From NCBI GenBank assembly GCA_033964015.1, contig CM066913.1, positions 10,286,953 to 10,350,952 of the forward strand: a DNA stretch of 64,000 nucleotides, in the 5' to 3' direction. The DNA is from Scolanthus callimorphus (Eukaryota; Cnidaria; Anthozoa; Actiniaria; Edwardsiidae). A program made the position numbers and the translations under genes. This document shows positions 26,195-38,671 of the stretch, one piece after another; position 1 is the first letter of the stretch; each line of letters starts with the position of its first letter. The notes below the pieces were generated by a model. It did not search any database, had not been told where the DNA came from, and saw nothing but the letters and a program-made list of their open reading frames with translations.

Positions 26195-27699
26195 CCCAGC
26201 GACCGCTGGAGCACCACTATCTACTTCATGTTCACCGCCGGCTACTTTTCATCAGATCACAATCAAAAAATACTGCTACGCTTTTAACTTGGCATGCCCT
26301 GCAGTCGGCTTCTTTTCAGGGCAACCCTCTACTTCAAAATATTTTGACGGCACTGCACTAAGTGTTCAATTCCTCTGGCCCCTTACTGTGAAACTGACTT
26401 AAGCAGAATACTGTTTCCAGAATTTTTAGTTACCTATAGCTGTAACTCAAAAGCATTGCATTGCATAACCCACGGATCAGGGAATTACAATAATGGAAAG
26501 TAAAAAACCCGCGTAAAAAAACTAGAATTCTGGTTAAAACAGGTTCTTAGGTAATTTTGTCGTGAACTCTGAACCGACTAATTTTAAAGTTGTGTTTTCA
26601 AAGCGTTCCCGGAATGCCCGGAATGAAACATCTAAGCAACCCCCGGTAGCTTTTGCAAAACCTGTTAATTGTGGTCGCTACGTGTCTATAGTTGTGCCAT
26701 GCGAAAGAAGCTGCTAAAACATGGTTTCACTGCTGCTTCCTCAGTTCGCAGAATTATAAAAACAGCAGTAAAATACGAGGAAACATAAATGGGGTTTGTA
26801 AAACATGGGGTTTCTATGATGAACTTAGCTTAGGTTCAAGCAGTGAAAGTAGGATATTCCTAAATCAATCTTGTAGCTAAGAAGAGAAGTGACAAAGATC
26901 GTGCAAAAGATCCCGCAAAATGTTTTGTATCTGATCACTGTTCCATTATTGTACATGTTCATGTTGTAAATGTTTGAAATAGCGTAGGAAGTGTTTCCTA
27001 ATCCTTCAGTACAAATAAGTATCATATTGAGAAACATGCAAATTTAAAACAAAAACATTGATTACATTTATGATGTCCTCTATATGATAAAGATACTATT
27101 CAAGTTCAAGAGTCACGTATGATAGCAAAACAAACTTTTCTAGACTTCCGAATTAGTCATGAAAGGAACTTTCATGAACAGGACCAAAAGTGCAAAACAA
27201 CGTTTAAAACGTCTAAAGTAACAAAACCGAAGCATGATTTTTCTAGTAGTTTCTAATCCTAACCCTGTTCTGTCATTGAACGTGCGGAAATGGTCATCAC
27301 AAATTTAAATTTAAAGCTAACATTATGAGTAGAAAGAAGAATCTGCGCCAAATTTATTTGTTGGACACTGCAAAGTATACAATATCGTTATTTTTGTACC
27401 ACACACTGAAGAGATTTACATGTAATAAAAACAAAATAATAAGTTAAAAGCTAATATACAGCAAATTATTTCCTCGAATCTGCTCCAGCATTTATCTGTC
27501 AGTAGATTATTGATTAACACTGTTGGGAGAATGCGGCGGCTGTTATATAACATGCTGGAAGTTGCTTTCGGAATGCGAAACGCACCAAGCAGTTTGCACT
27601 GCATATTGTATGTGACTAGAAGAGAATGACAATACCTCCAGACAGGAGATGGAATTGTACGGTTCACAAATGTTGACGCTCCACAATCCGAGAAGGGTA
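26195..27699. other. No recognisable feature
   Basis: AT-rich sequence with only short, overlapping frames and no transposon ends. Confidence 0.5.
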
Positions 27700-30225
27700 A
27701 TAGTAGAGTCTGTTAAGGGAAAAAATAGGTAAAATCGTGCACTTGTGCGTAAAGGCGCCAAATTTGGACCAAATGTTCCTTAGGTGAAATAAATCAGTTT
27801 TCGGGAGGGGTGCCATCATTTCGACCCAAGGGGGGTAGGGTAGGGGCAATTTTGTCTATTTCCTAATTTCCCAATATTTCCTTGATATTAAAGGGTTATA
27901 GATAAACAAGACCATGACAATTCTTCCTGTACGGTGCCCTTCACATTGGACTAGGTGGGGTGCAACAAATGTCCGGCAAGGGGGGGGAGGGGGAATTTCG
28001 GGTCAAATTTTCGTGGTACCCTCAGAGATCATGATTTCATCGTACAATCACAAAATTCGACATAAATGTTCCTTACGTAACATTTAACAGTTTTCGGAAG
28101 GGGTGCCACAATTTCGGCCCAATGGGGGAGGGTAGGGAGAATTTTGTCCATCACCTGATTTAGCCTATATTTCAGTGGTATTAAAGAGTTATCAATAAAG
28201 AAATCCACGGTAATTCTTCATGAATGGTCCCCTTCGCATTTGATTAGATGGGGGTGCTACAAACATTTGACAAGGGGGAGGGGTGAGTCATGGGTGAAAT
28301 TTACATGCTATGCGCTTTTTAATTGCAATTTGATTGTACAGTCACCAAATCCGACATGAATGTTCCTTAGGCAACATTTAACAGTATTTTGAGGGGGTGC
28401 CACAATTTCGGTCCAAGGGGGGTAGGGTAGGGACAATTTTGTAGTTTACCAGATTATCCCTATATTTCAGCGGTATTAAAGAGTTATTGATAAACTACAC
28501 CATGTCGATTCTTCACGAATGGTTCCCTTTACATTTGACTAGATGGGGGTGCTACAAACTTTTGTCGAGGGGGAGAGGCGGGTTATGCGTGAAATTTACA
28601 TGCTATGCGCTTTTTAATTTCAATTTGATTGTACAGTCACCAAATCTGACATGAATGTTCCTTAGGCAACATCTAACAGTTTTTGGAAAGGGGGCCACAA
28701 TTTCGGCCACAGGGGGGAGGGTAGGAACAATTTTGTACCTTACCTGATTATCCCTATATTTCAGAGGTATTAAAGAGTTATCGATACTCTGCATCCAATC
28801 TAGCCAAATGCGAAGAGAAACGTACTAACTATTATGCTGTTGTATATAGATAACTCTTTAATACCTTTAATAAAAGTAAGGATAATCACAATGGGCAAAA
28901 TTGTCCCCCCCCCCTCCCCTCTTGGGCCAAAATTGTAGCACCCCTTTCTAAAACGGATAGATGTTGCCTAAGGAACATTCATGTCGGATTTGGTGACTGT
29001 ACAATCAAATTATAATAAAAAAACAGTGTAGAATGTAAATTTCACCCGTAACCCGCCTCTCCCCCTCAACAAATGTTTGTAGCACCCTCATCTAATCAAA
29101 TGTGAAAGGGACCATTCAAGAAGAATTATCATGTTTTCTTTATCAATAACTCTTTAATACCTCTGAAATATAGGGATAATCAGGTAAAGTCCAAAATTGT
29201 CCCTACCCTCCCCCCTTGGACTGAAATTGTGGCACCCTTTCCCAAAACTGCTAGATGTTGCCTAAGGAACATTGTATCAGATTTGGTGACTGTGCAATGA
29301 AATCGCAACTAAAAAGAGCATAACATGTAAATTTCACCCATCACCCACCTCTCCCCCTCGACAAATGTTTGTAGCACCCCATCTAGTCAAATGTGCAAGG
29401 GACCATTCATGAAGAATCGACATGGTGTTGTTTATCAATAACTCTTTAATACCACTGAAATATAAGGATAATCAGGTAAAGTACAAAATTGTCCCTACCC
29501 TCCCCCCCTTGGCCCGAAATTGTGGCACCCCTTCCGAAAACTGTTAGATGTTGCCTAAGGAAAATTCATGTCGGATTTGGTGACTGTACAATCAAATTGC
29601 AATTAAAAAGCGCATAGCATGTAAATTTCACCCATTACTCACCCCTCCCCCTTATCAAATGTTTGTAGCATCCATCTAGTCAAATATGAAGGGGACCATT
29701 CATGAAGAATAACCGTTGATTTGTTTATTGATAATTCTTTAATACCACTGAAATATAGGGTAAATCAGGTGATGGACAAAATTCTCCCTACCCTCCCCCC
29801 ATTGGGCCGAAATTGTGGCACCCCTTCCGAAAACTGTTAAATGTTACCTAAGGAACATTTATGTCGAATTTTGCGATTGTACGATGAAATCATGATTTTT
29901 GAGGGTAGCACAAAAAAGGGCCCCAAAACTCCCCCTTCTCCCCCTTGCCGGACATTTGTTGTACTCCCACATAGTCCAATGCGAAGGGCACCATGCAGGA
30001 AGAATTGTCATGGTCTTGTTTATCTATAACCCTTTAATACCAAGGAAATATTGGGAAATTAGGAAATAGACACAATTGCCCCTACCCTACCCCCCTTGGG
30101 TCGAAATGATGGCACCCCTCCCGAAAACTGATTTATTTCACCGAAGGAACATTTGGTCCAAATTTGGCGCCTTTACGCACAAGTGCACGATTTTTACCTA
30201 TTTTTTCCCTTAACAGACTCTACTA
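27700..30225. mobile_element. Giant 2.5-kb palindrome of 294-bp tandem units (Foldback-like)
   Basis: The outermost sequence TAGTAGAGTCTGTTAAGGG at 27701 is inverted at 30207-30225. The left arm, to about 28790, holds four tandem units; a landmark (TGCCAC before TTTCGGCCC) recurs at 27811, 28104, 28398 and 28693. The right arm, from about 28846, holds five inverted units, with landmarks ending at 28940, 29234, 29527, 29820 and 30114. The period is 293-295 bp. The loop is about 50 nt. Both termini adjoin TA, so a TA duplication is possible. No frame in it is credible as a gene. The plan, long inverted arms made of direct repeats, is that of Drosophila Foldback elements, but the unit here is much longer. 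Confidence 0.9.
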
Positions 30226-32123
30226 TAAAGCAGTATTCAATGGTGGAGATTCAAAGTTGGACTGAACTCTGCTACGATAAGAAGAATCATTTCCGCAATA
30301 TAGTTTGTTATAAGAGTCAGTTGCAAAGATTTAAATCTCTCAAACATTGTAGATTTTAGATGAAAAAGGAGAACTGCCATTAGTGAAAATACACGCAGAA
30401 AACATGATCTGCCAGATTTCTTTTCAAAGTTATAAAGTTTTGACTCCCCACACAAACCGTGAAAGCTTCCAGCTCAAAAGGCTCAGTCAAGTTTTAAGTG
30501 CTGTCGAAACGCAAAATCTAGATTGGAAATATCGAATATCATATCATATAAATGTAAAATATCAAAACAACCATCCGATTGACAAAAACTGAAGTCTTAA
30601 ATTTCTACTTTAAAATGATCGCCCGAGGTTAAAATGAGAAATCTTAGTACATCTGTTGTGCAATGCTTTGTGGTGGTCTACAAGGTGAAGACAGAAAATA
30701 TCACCCCATGGCATATTCGCTGCATTATATACGAGAAATCGAACATCACCATCGAATGCACACACAAATATTCCATAGAGAGTAATGAAATTCAACACAA
30801 CGGTCTTGTCATTAATGCAAATATTTTCAGTGATAAAATAATTCTGTAGAAAATCTCGCGAAGGTAATTGTAATTGATTAGTAAAAAATCTTATTTCTCA
30901 GCCACAGTATATTTGAGTCACGGTCAGGTGTCTTTTTTTAAGGCATTGCGTATTGCCCATAGCATATCGCAGAATATCCAACGGCTTTCTCGCCTCCTGA
31001 TTGCCTGTATTTAGTTCTAGGCCTGCGCATTGGAGTTTATTATTCCCAAGGTTGGCGATAAATGCTAGTGCTATCATATGATGTATCTCTCATCCGGATT
31101 AGCATGAACAACTATGGGCACATGATGTATATTAAGAAATAGTGTTAAACCATTTGAACTATAAAAGTAAGAGCTCTCTTAGGAGATGCTCTTTAACAGA
31201 CATCCTTCTAATGTAATTACCTTTTCGTGGCGAAAAAAGTTACGTTCATTGTTTAAGCTTGATGTTATTCCCAAAGCGTACTGCCAGAAGGCAGCAGTTT
31301 CCGTGTTTTTTTTTACTGATGTTGCGTTTGTTTTTGAAACTCCTTCCGTTGTATCTTGTAACATTTAAGCTTCTTCTGAATACTATTTCTACAACAGAGA
31401 ACGCTAAAGGGAAAATACCGTGAGACCATAAAGGATATTGCAACATTACGCAGGGAGTTCATTACAATGATATTAAACGTTTTCTAATTATTTTTATTAC
31501 CAAAAAGAACACTTTGGAAGGAATAATCTATAGGTACTTTTAATTAAATTTTGTTTTCAATTTTTACCGCGCATAATATAGACAAATCTAGCACCTACCA
31601 ACAAAAACTCAATCTCTTTTTGTCCATGTCACGTATTAACAAGAACTACTACTTATTGTCTGTGAGGTGCCAGTCATGCTAGTTTCTTTTAAAAATATAT
31701 ATATATTATTAGCTTCGTCATATCAGAGAAAACACAGAATACGCCTCAGGGCCCGCTTTTCTAATAATCACAGAGAGTTAAGCAGTAGTTGATACCAAAT
31801 TTTGCAACTGCCTGGGAGTTCACTTACAGTGTAGTTCCAAGGAAACCCTTTCTCTCCAAACAAGTGCTACATCTTCTATATTTCAGGTAAAATCTTTTAG
31901 CAAATCTCAACGAATTATTCAACAGAGAGATAAACAGTCGAGAACATTCAGAAATCCAATGTCGTTTGCTATTAAAGATCCCCATGTATCTTTTTGCATT
32001 AGAAAATACCAGTCTATCTGAGTTACGTCATAGGAAAATGGTTCATATCTGATAGCTACTATGATCCGAAGAACACCGCTCCGTGGGTCGTAATTTCCGC
32101 AATAACTACGATATATGGAATAA
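30226..32123. other. No recognisable feature
   Basis: AT-rich sequence with short overlapping frames only. Confidence 0.5.
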
Positions 32124-32240
32124 AACAGGAGACATCAAGGGGGACAGTTTGCTTGCCACTTTAACAGGAGACATCAAGGGGGACAGTTTGCTTGCCACTT
32201 TAACAGGAGACATCAAGGGGGACAGTTTGCTTGCCAGTTT
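32124..32240. repeat. 39-bp tandem repeat, three copies
   Basis: Three nearly identical 39-bp units begin AACAGGAGACATCAAGGGGG. As 39 is divisible by three, the frame at 32083-32391 shows a 13-residue repeat (TGDIKGDSLLATL), but that frame opens with GTG and has no other support. Confidence 0.9.
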
Positions 32241-32469
32241 AACTAGTTGGAGACCGCTGCTGGTGATAATCATGAACTGTACGTCACCTCGTAAGTACCT
32301 CGCACTCTACACCAGAACGTTTTACAGTCCGGCAAAATTTAATGCTAGGTTGCATCGAGGTCTATCGTATATTTTATTGGTCTGGCAGTAAATATCTATA
32401 AATCCCTCTCAGGTTTGAGGAATTCGTTCTATGTGGCGTGAATAAATCAGTGCCCCCGACCGCCATCTT

Positions 32470-32792
32470 GAATTCTATTGTTATTATAATATAGCTACGA
32501 TATAGCGCGCGCTTTGATTGGTCCAAATCTATGCTCTATTTCAGCGATAAAGTAATGCTTCTCTCCCGCCATATCATAAAAGCATTAGAGCACAACTTTC
32601 TATGACTTTATCGGCAGATAGTGCATTTGTTGGAAGAGACACTCGAAACGTTTTAAAATCACTCGCCTGCGACTCGGCGACTCGTGATTTTGCAGCGTTC
32701 TCGTGTCTCCCAACATCACGCGTGCTCTATTTCGCTGATAAAGTCATAGAAAGTTATGCTCTAATGCTCACTTATACGTTTCTGCTAATGCT
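32470..32792. mobile_element. Foldback MITE of the GCGCGC-TTGATTGG family
   Basis: GCATTAGAGCA.AACTTTCTA and the following ACTTTATC at about 32580 are inverted near 32721-32769, enclosing a second hairpin around TCACTCGCCTGCGAC. The left lead (GCGCGCGCTTTGATTGGTCC) matches the elements at 12.23 and 38.57 kb. Confidence 0.75.
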
Positions 32793-32940
32793 TAATTAAT
32801 GAGATGCTTGACTGTAGAACTTATACGGAGAATATGGAGACGTTTCCTGTCTTATAGAAAACTCCAGCCACTTTGGTTTAACCAATGCTCGGGAATTAAA
32901 AGCTGAGTAAACCGTTGTAGCGTTACTGATTACACATTGA

Positions 32941-33480
32941 GAGCCACCATGAACAAACTTGCTGTTCCAAAGCCCCGCACAAACTATCTAAAAAACAGTT
33001 TTCAATACAGTGGTGCGGTGATGTGGAACAGCCTGCCTCTAGAGCTTCGCGTCAAGCAGAATCTCTGAACAGCTTTATACATGGCTGTAGGGATTTCTTT
33101 TGATTCTTAATACACGGCATTCATGGAAAGCAGGAATTTTTAAATAGTATATAGACAATATAATTAGATTTTTATACATATATGTATAGATAGCATAATA
33201 ATTTGTAGTTTTTTTTATGGAAGAACAATATTTATATTTGGACGACTTCTGTGCTTTTCCGCTTACAACCGACCCTGTAAAATCGGGGTGTAGTTATTTT
33301 TTCCTCTACAACGATAAAGACACATGTGCACAATTCTGTTTCTCATCTATATAATATTTTCGTCATTTGTCCCCGTCTTGCAAAAATGATTCAAATCTTC
33401 ACAAGTTAGAGCTATATTTTAAGCGCCTAGAACATATATGTATAGGCGCTATATAAATTATTATTATTATTATTATTATA
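32941..33480 (+). mobile_element. LINE 3' end (CR1/L2-like), truncated and frameshifted
   Basis: Translation from 32951 gives the conserved C-terminal tail of LINE reverse-transcriptase proteins: LAVPKPRTNYLKNSF, then SGAVMWNSLPLELR. A stop and a +1 shift follow, after which SLNSF continues in another frame. The 3' UTR contains AGGCGCTATATAAATTA and ends in a (TTA)n tail at 33458-33479, typical of CR1/L2 elements. Only the last 50 or so codons remain. Confidence 0.8.
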
Positions 33481-33579
33481 GCCACTGCTTTCAACTAATT
33501 TCAGCTAATTCTTTATATCAGTCATTCTTCTTATTGTGAAGCATCTTTTAGCTTCAAATTTTACGTTGTCGTACTAGGC

Positions 33580-33851
33580 AGAGGCGGATTAAGGGGTGCG
33601 GTCCACCTTTTTCGGGAGATTTTGCCATATGATTTACTGTTGGTGAATGAAATTTGCAATTTTTGGTCCCTACATTTTCACTATCCACTCCCCCCTGCTG
33701 GGCCCTACATGGTCGTTATTTTCCCTGGCCGTATAGGAGGATTTCATGTTTACAGTTGACGAAAATGCGCAAATTTTCTACAGCAAATACAGTAAATGTA
33801 TGGGAAAATTTCCGAGAAAGGGGGGGCCCGGGCCCCCACTGGACGCCCCTG
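33580..33851. repeat. Relic related to the CAGSGGCGTAGCC MITE family
   Basis: The right part (AAATGTATGGGAAAATTTCC followed by a GGGGGGCCC tract and CTGGACGCCCCTG) matches the interior and end of the 13.0-kb MITE. The left end (CAGAGGCGGATTAAGG) is of a related type but diverged, so this may be chimeric. No target duplication seen. Confidence 0.5.
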
Positions 33852-33859
33852 AGTTTGGG

Positions 33860-35108
33860 CTCATTTGCATAAGCAGGGTCTAGATTCAGAATGTTTGAAG
33901 GAGCTCGAAAATTATCACCACTGAATATGAATAGCGGACAGCAAATAAAACCTACTCCGAAAATTCAAGGTTAAACATTCAGTTGTAAGTGCGTATTTAA
34001 ATGTTCATATTAGAGACAATGTGCGGGCTGATGAGCCTTTTGCCATCCAATAATCCACTTATTTTTAAAATCCTGCGTAGAGCCTCCAAAACGAACGTAA
34101 ACGTCAATACGTTCTTGGGAATAGTAATTATTTCATCTCGCGAACAATTCTCTTACATTTTTCAAGAGTAAATTATAAGCTGTTAATCAACCATTCAAGT
34201 TTTTATTATTTCTTTCAAGAGTAAAGAGGCTTTTTCAAAACCCTTGAATTTCTCGGGTGGCAAGAAGCTCATTAGCCCTCGTGTTCTCTGTAAATCCAAC
34301 TCATCGCCATGCGCTCATGATTCCAATGAGGAACGTAAAACTTTCTAATTACGCTCCATTCATCAGGCGCTATTGAAAATTTCAGAACATTTTTTTTTTG
34401 TGGCTCGTTACGCTTGCTGATTTTCACGATTGCTTTAAATAATGTAAACATTGGCGTCACAAGAAATCCGCCTATTTCGATCTCGTTTTGCTAGTTGTCG
34501 CGGTTTGGTTGTCGAAAACTAACTAAGCGAATTCAATAAACACGACACAACACATTTGTTTGACGTTAAAAGACTGACAAAAAAAAGCTCTGCTCACAGG
34601 ATCCCTGTGTCATGTGGTCTAATGCATAATCATAATCAATCGCATGCTTTATATATATCTCTTTCTATTGCTCTTTTATACTAGTTTTAACATGGATTTG
34701 TTATTTGTATACTTACTAAAAGCCAGTATAGTTTGCCTATCGCTGGACACACGAGTTTGCGATATCATCTTTCATAATGGTTTTGTGGGGTAAATAAGAT
34801 GAAATTCCGGTATCTTTTTTTTATGGAAACAGAGAGATGTGAAGTATCACTTTCATGTGAACGCGATAATTAGTCTGTTAACTTGTCAATTTATTGTGAT
34901 ATTTGAATAGTTGATGGGAAGCCTCCAACCTCACTTTACAAAAGGACAGCGCCAAGTGTTTGCTTGTTCTAATGTATGCTCTGAATTTTTTGGAGTTCAG
35001 AAAGCCTCGGCTCAATTTTTTGTGGGCTCGACTCTTTTGGTGGAAAAAACTGCGAGGCTTGACGTGCTCGGATTTTGCAGTGCTTGGATTTTAGAATTGA
35101 CGGGATAT
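33860..35108. other. No recognisable feature
   Basis: Non-coding. The 91-codon frame at 34911-35186 opens with TTG and partly overlaps the next hairpin. Confidence 0.5.
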
Positions 35109-35412
35109 TTAACCATTATCCTGCGAGATTGCGCAGAATATCGTCTGATACTTAGCCGACGAGGGACGAAGTCCCGAGTTGGCTAAAATCAGACGATATT
35201 CTGCAAAATCGAGCAGGATAATGGTTTTATTATTCAGCACATCGATAGCACAAAAACCCCCGAAAAAAATGACTTTTGTGTATTATTTACGAGCTCAAAA
35301 CATCATATTTTCCTCAGAGACGGATATCGCAGGATAGCTGTCATGTACAGAAGACAGCTATTGGCGTTCCAATGACCATATTTGGGCAGTGCATCGATGT
35401 GCTGAATAATAA
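35109..35412. mobile_element. Foldback MITE with two hairpins
   Basis: A first hairpin at about 35109-35232 has AACCATTATCCTGC and AGAATATCGTCTGAT in its arms and closes on GAGGGACGAAGTCCC. A second inverted pair, ATTATTCAGCACATCGAT and its inverse, spans 35229-35412. Non-coding. Confidence 0.75.
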
Positions 35413-36407
35413 ACATTAATAGTTTAAGCAGGGAGTTATAATTTTTTACCAAGAATGTTGTCTTCTGGTTTAAAATCTACTATAACAGCAATGACATGAC
35501 GTTTTGTTTGTGTCGTGCAGGGTGCTGGGGGCCCAGGGCGTGAAAATGATGCAGTTCAATTTCTTCACTATTTTTGGCGCAAAGATTTTTATTGGAGACT
35601 AAATTAAGCTCTCTCGACAAAAAATTGAGAAATTTTGCTACCATTCCGTTCGCTACTTATATAATTCTACAGTTAGAGAATCCGTTTAATGTCTTTTCAA
35701 ATTACATAACCTAATCTCAATTTCTAAAACGTTTGCATGCATTTGACACTAGCAGCATTCGATCATTTTCACTGCGTGTTTATGACAGCAATCGCCACAG
35801 AAAAATAACGGATGGAGCCAGGCCAGCATGACAATTGTCATTGTCAGATTATTCTAGCTCTGCCCGACATAAGCGATCATTGAACTTCTTCACCGGCCGT
35901 TAGTTTGAAAACATCAATTGAAAAAGCAATTGCAGAACAGGTCGAGCAGGAAAGCGACTACAAGTCCAGACTTTCTGTCTTTTGCACGCAAATTTTATAA
36001 CTGGAAAAAGCTTTGAATTATAATCTGCCGCTGTAAGACTATCTCTACACGATGCAAAATAGAAACTGTCATTGAGAAAGACACTAGGATATTTTATTCA
36101 CTAAGGATATTGCCTTGCTAATTCCACTACTCCGTGGTGGTCGGTATTTGCATTAGAAACAAGAACAGTCGAAGAAGTTGAAAAGTCATAAAGGTTAGTG
36201 AACGTGCTCCAATTGAAGTGTGGAAAATAAGGTGAAATACGATAAAAATAAGTGGAAAATAAAGTGTACTAAATAGATGTACTAAAACAAAACAAAACAA
36301 AACATAACAGGCAAACACAAAGTTAGCCAGCAAAGTGTATTCTTATTGATTCGATAGGATGGACTACCGGAATACTATGGACTACAGTAAAAACCAGTGA
36401 GTAGAAC
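35413..36407. other. No recognisable feature
   Basis: AT-rich sequence; the short minus-strand frame at 36127-36333 is low-complexity. Confidence 0.5.
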
Positions 36408-37335
36408 CTAGAATTTAAGAACCTGTTAAGCTAAAATGTCCCTGTTATACGCCCATTATATAAGAACCTGTTTAGCCTAAAATTTGTATAAGAAAAAAAA
36501 AGAAAAAAGTACTTGCAATATTCAGGAATCTATATTCAATACAAAATTGGAATATACTTAATAATCAGTACAAAAAAATGTTTATAATAAAATAATAAGT
36601 ATGAATAATACAATATGTAAGTGCATGATGTCAGAGAGAAATGGGATATCATACCACTTTCATTTGGTTGAAGTCATGACATTACTATAGCAGTTTTTGA
36701 ATCTAGAAAAATCTTTGAGGAAGAATGTAACTTTACGAAGTGACAGCTTTTTGGGTGCCAGTTGTCGATAAGAATAGAAGAATACCTCTGTACACTTCAC
36801 TCGTCTGAGACCTCTGAGCTTGGCCAAGAATCTGAAAAATCAATGTTTGACTGCTCGTCCTTAGCGCTGGTTTTATCCGGTTTGCATATGTCATATATCA
36901 TTTTGAAGCTCGAAACCTAGCTAAACAATGCGTCATCCACATTTTGTCAATTAGGGGTGAAATTTTGGCTTTATTTTAGGTTCTTAATTTTTATGGCCTA
37001 AGAGCTATACTTATTTAAAAACGTAAATGAAATCAAATTATTGCAAAACAACTCTGATTTATACAAGTGACAAACCTAAAACAGTACCTCTGGCCGCGTC
37101 ACATAAAGCTCAGCCCATGCCCATCTTTATCAACGTGATATCAAAAGTGCTGTTTTCACAATTTTGACCACGCATCTTTATCTGATTTGCATATAATACA
37201 TCATTTTAAAGCTCAAAGCCTATAGATATTATCCACTTGTGATAACATTAGCAGCAATGCACTTTAAAGTAAAGCACCATTTATATAAGAATCTGTTAGA
37301 TTAACTTGGGAAAATGTACATGTAGGTTCTTGCTC
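36408..37335. repeat. Dimeric diverged repeat with AAGAACCTG ends
   Basis: CCATTATATAAGAACCTGTT at about 36449 recurs as CCATTTATATAAGAATCTGT at about 37286. Inside, a block with TTTGCATAT.TCATATATCAT and AAGCTCGAAACCTA (about 36880) recurs diverged near 37185. AAGAACCT also appears inverted at the right end. Probably an old non-autonomous element or two fused copies. Confidence 0.45.
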
Positions 37336-37410
37336 GTGGCTTTTTCTCTATTGTTAGCATGTAGTATTTTGATAAAATCCTCTGAGCAAAATCCTCTGAG
37401 CAACCCTTAA

Positions 37411-38115
37411 GGTATGAGTATACCTTTGCACGAGGGATGTCACTTTTTCGCGAAAAAAAATCAGTGTCGTGTCATTATTTACACTACAAGGGCCAATTAT
37501 ATGTCGTTTTAAAGCTTATGGAATGGCCTTACTTACTAAGTGGTATATTTCTTTGCAACGGTAATCTGATGGATCATTTTCGTCTTTTTGTGCTTTAGAG
37601 AAAAAGTACCAATTTTTGCTTTTTAAGAGTTCCTGCCACTTCCAGTTAATGTTAAAAGCTCCAGATTTCTGCAAAATGTATTCCTTAGAGTGCGATTTGA
37701 AAAAAGGTGTGCGGGATTATTGATATTTTACATATTTGCGGAAATATCACGTAAAAAAGGTGAAAACAGATACTTTTGGCAATGCTAACACAAAAATAGC
37801 ATAAAATATGTTTTGAAAGGAAAATCAAAAATCCCGCACACCTTTTTTAGATCGCCTTCTAAAGAATAGATTTTGCTTATATTTGGAGCTGTGCAATTTA
37901 ATTGGAAGAAGATGGAACTTTTTAAAGAAAGTCGGTCGTTTTTTATTTAGAGCTAACAAAATATATGTTCATGTACAATATAATGAAAACAAAAGTATTC
38001 ATCAGATAGACCAATCTTTTAGCTTTAAAATGATATATGAACGACATTTGTGGTGTAAATTGTGACGCGATACGAATTTTTTCCCCGCGAGACCCCTCAA
38101 AGGTATACTCATACC
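37411..38115. mobile_element. 705-bp TTAA-flanked foldback element (piggyBac-like)
   Basis: The 18-bp ends GGTATGAGTATACCTTTG are exactly inverted and bounded by TTAA at 37407-37410 and 38116-38119. Inner arms are also inverted (AAAAAAGGTGTGCGGGATT at about 37700, its inverse near 37830-37848), so most of it folds back around about 37770. TTAA targets are used by piggyBac and Kolobok transposases. No transposase remains. Confidence 0.8.
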
Positions 38116-38565
38116 TTAAGTTGCTGCTCAAAATTCTAGTTTGCAAAATGTTTGGCAAAATCTACAATATTTTTTGGGCATCAATTCCTGCCATTTTCAG
38201 AAAACCTGTTTTTATTTAAAATACAGACAATGATATGAGTTATTTTTTGAGAATGTTTAGGATGATTAACTATCAAAACAAAGAGCTTCTTGTCTATTTA
38301 TCTTCATGCACTTTCTAATGTACTAGTTTCTTGAAAAGTTTGATCCCTTTATTTTTATAAAATAGAAAATGACCTTTGTATTCTATCAGTGAGTGCTCCA
38401 ATCTACTGTACAGCATTTTTCACCAACTGGCTCTAATTTCTAGTTTTGTGGTTACTTAATCCTTAGTTCCCTACATAGAATAACACATATTTTATTAGAG
38501 TACTGGAAAACAAGACATGCTGTATACAGGTATCAATGCTGACTATTATTTTTTCTAATATAGGT

Positions 38566-38671
38566 ATGATATTATAACTGCACTCTGATTGGTCCAAATC
38601 TATGCTCTATTTCACTGATAAAGTAATGGTCCTCCCATGCTATATCATAAATTAAATCAATAGAGCACAAT
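38566..38671. repeat. Truncated copy of the 32.47-kb MITE
   Basis: CTCTGATTGGTCCAAATCTATGC, cut here to its first bases as CTCTGATTGGTCCAAATC, is followed by GATAAAGTAATG and TAGAGCACAA as in the 32.5-kb element; the second hairpin arm is missing. Confidence 0.7.

Noticed and set aside
26046..26402. 118-codon frame as a gene
   Set aside because: It has no ATG start and its first third is a hAT-like MITE with an 8-bp duplication.
27664..30455. Several 60-70-codon frames in the palindrome
   Set aside because: They repeat in both arms as shadows of the tandem unit and carry no motif.
32083..32391. Repeat protein with 13-residue units
   Set aside because: It opens with GTG, ends shortly after the repeat, and has no domain or promoter support.
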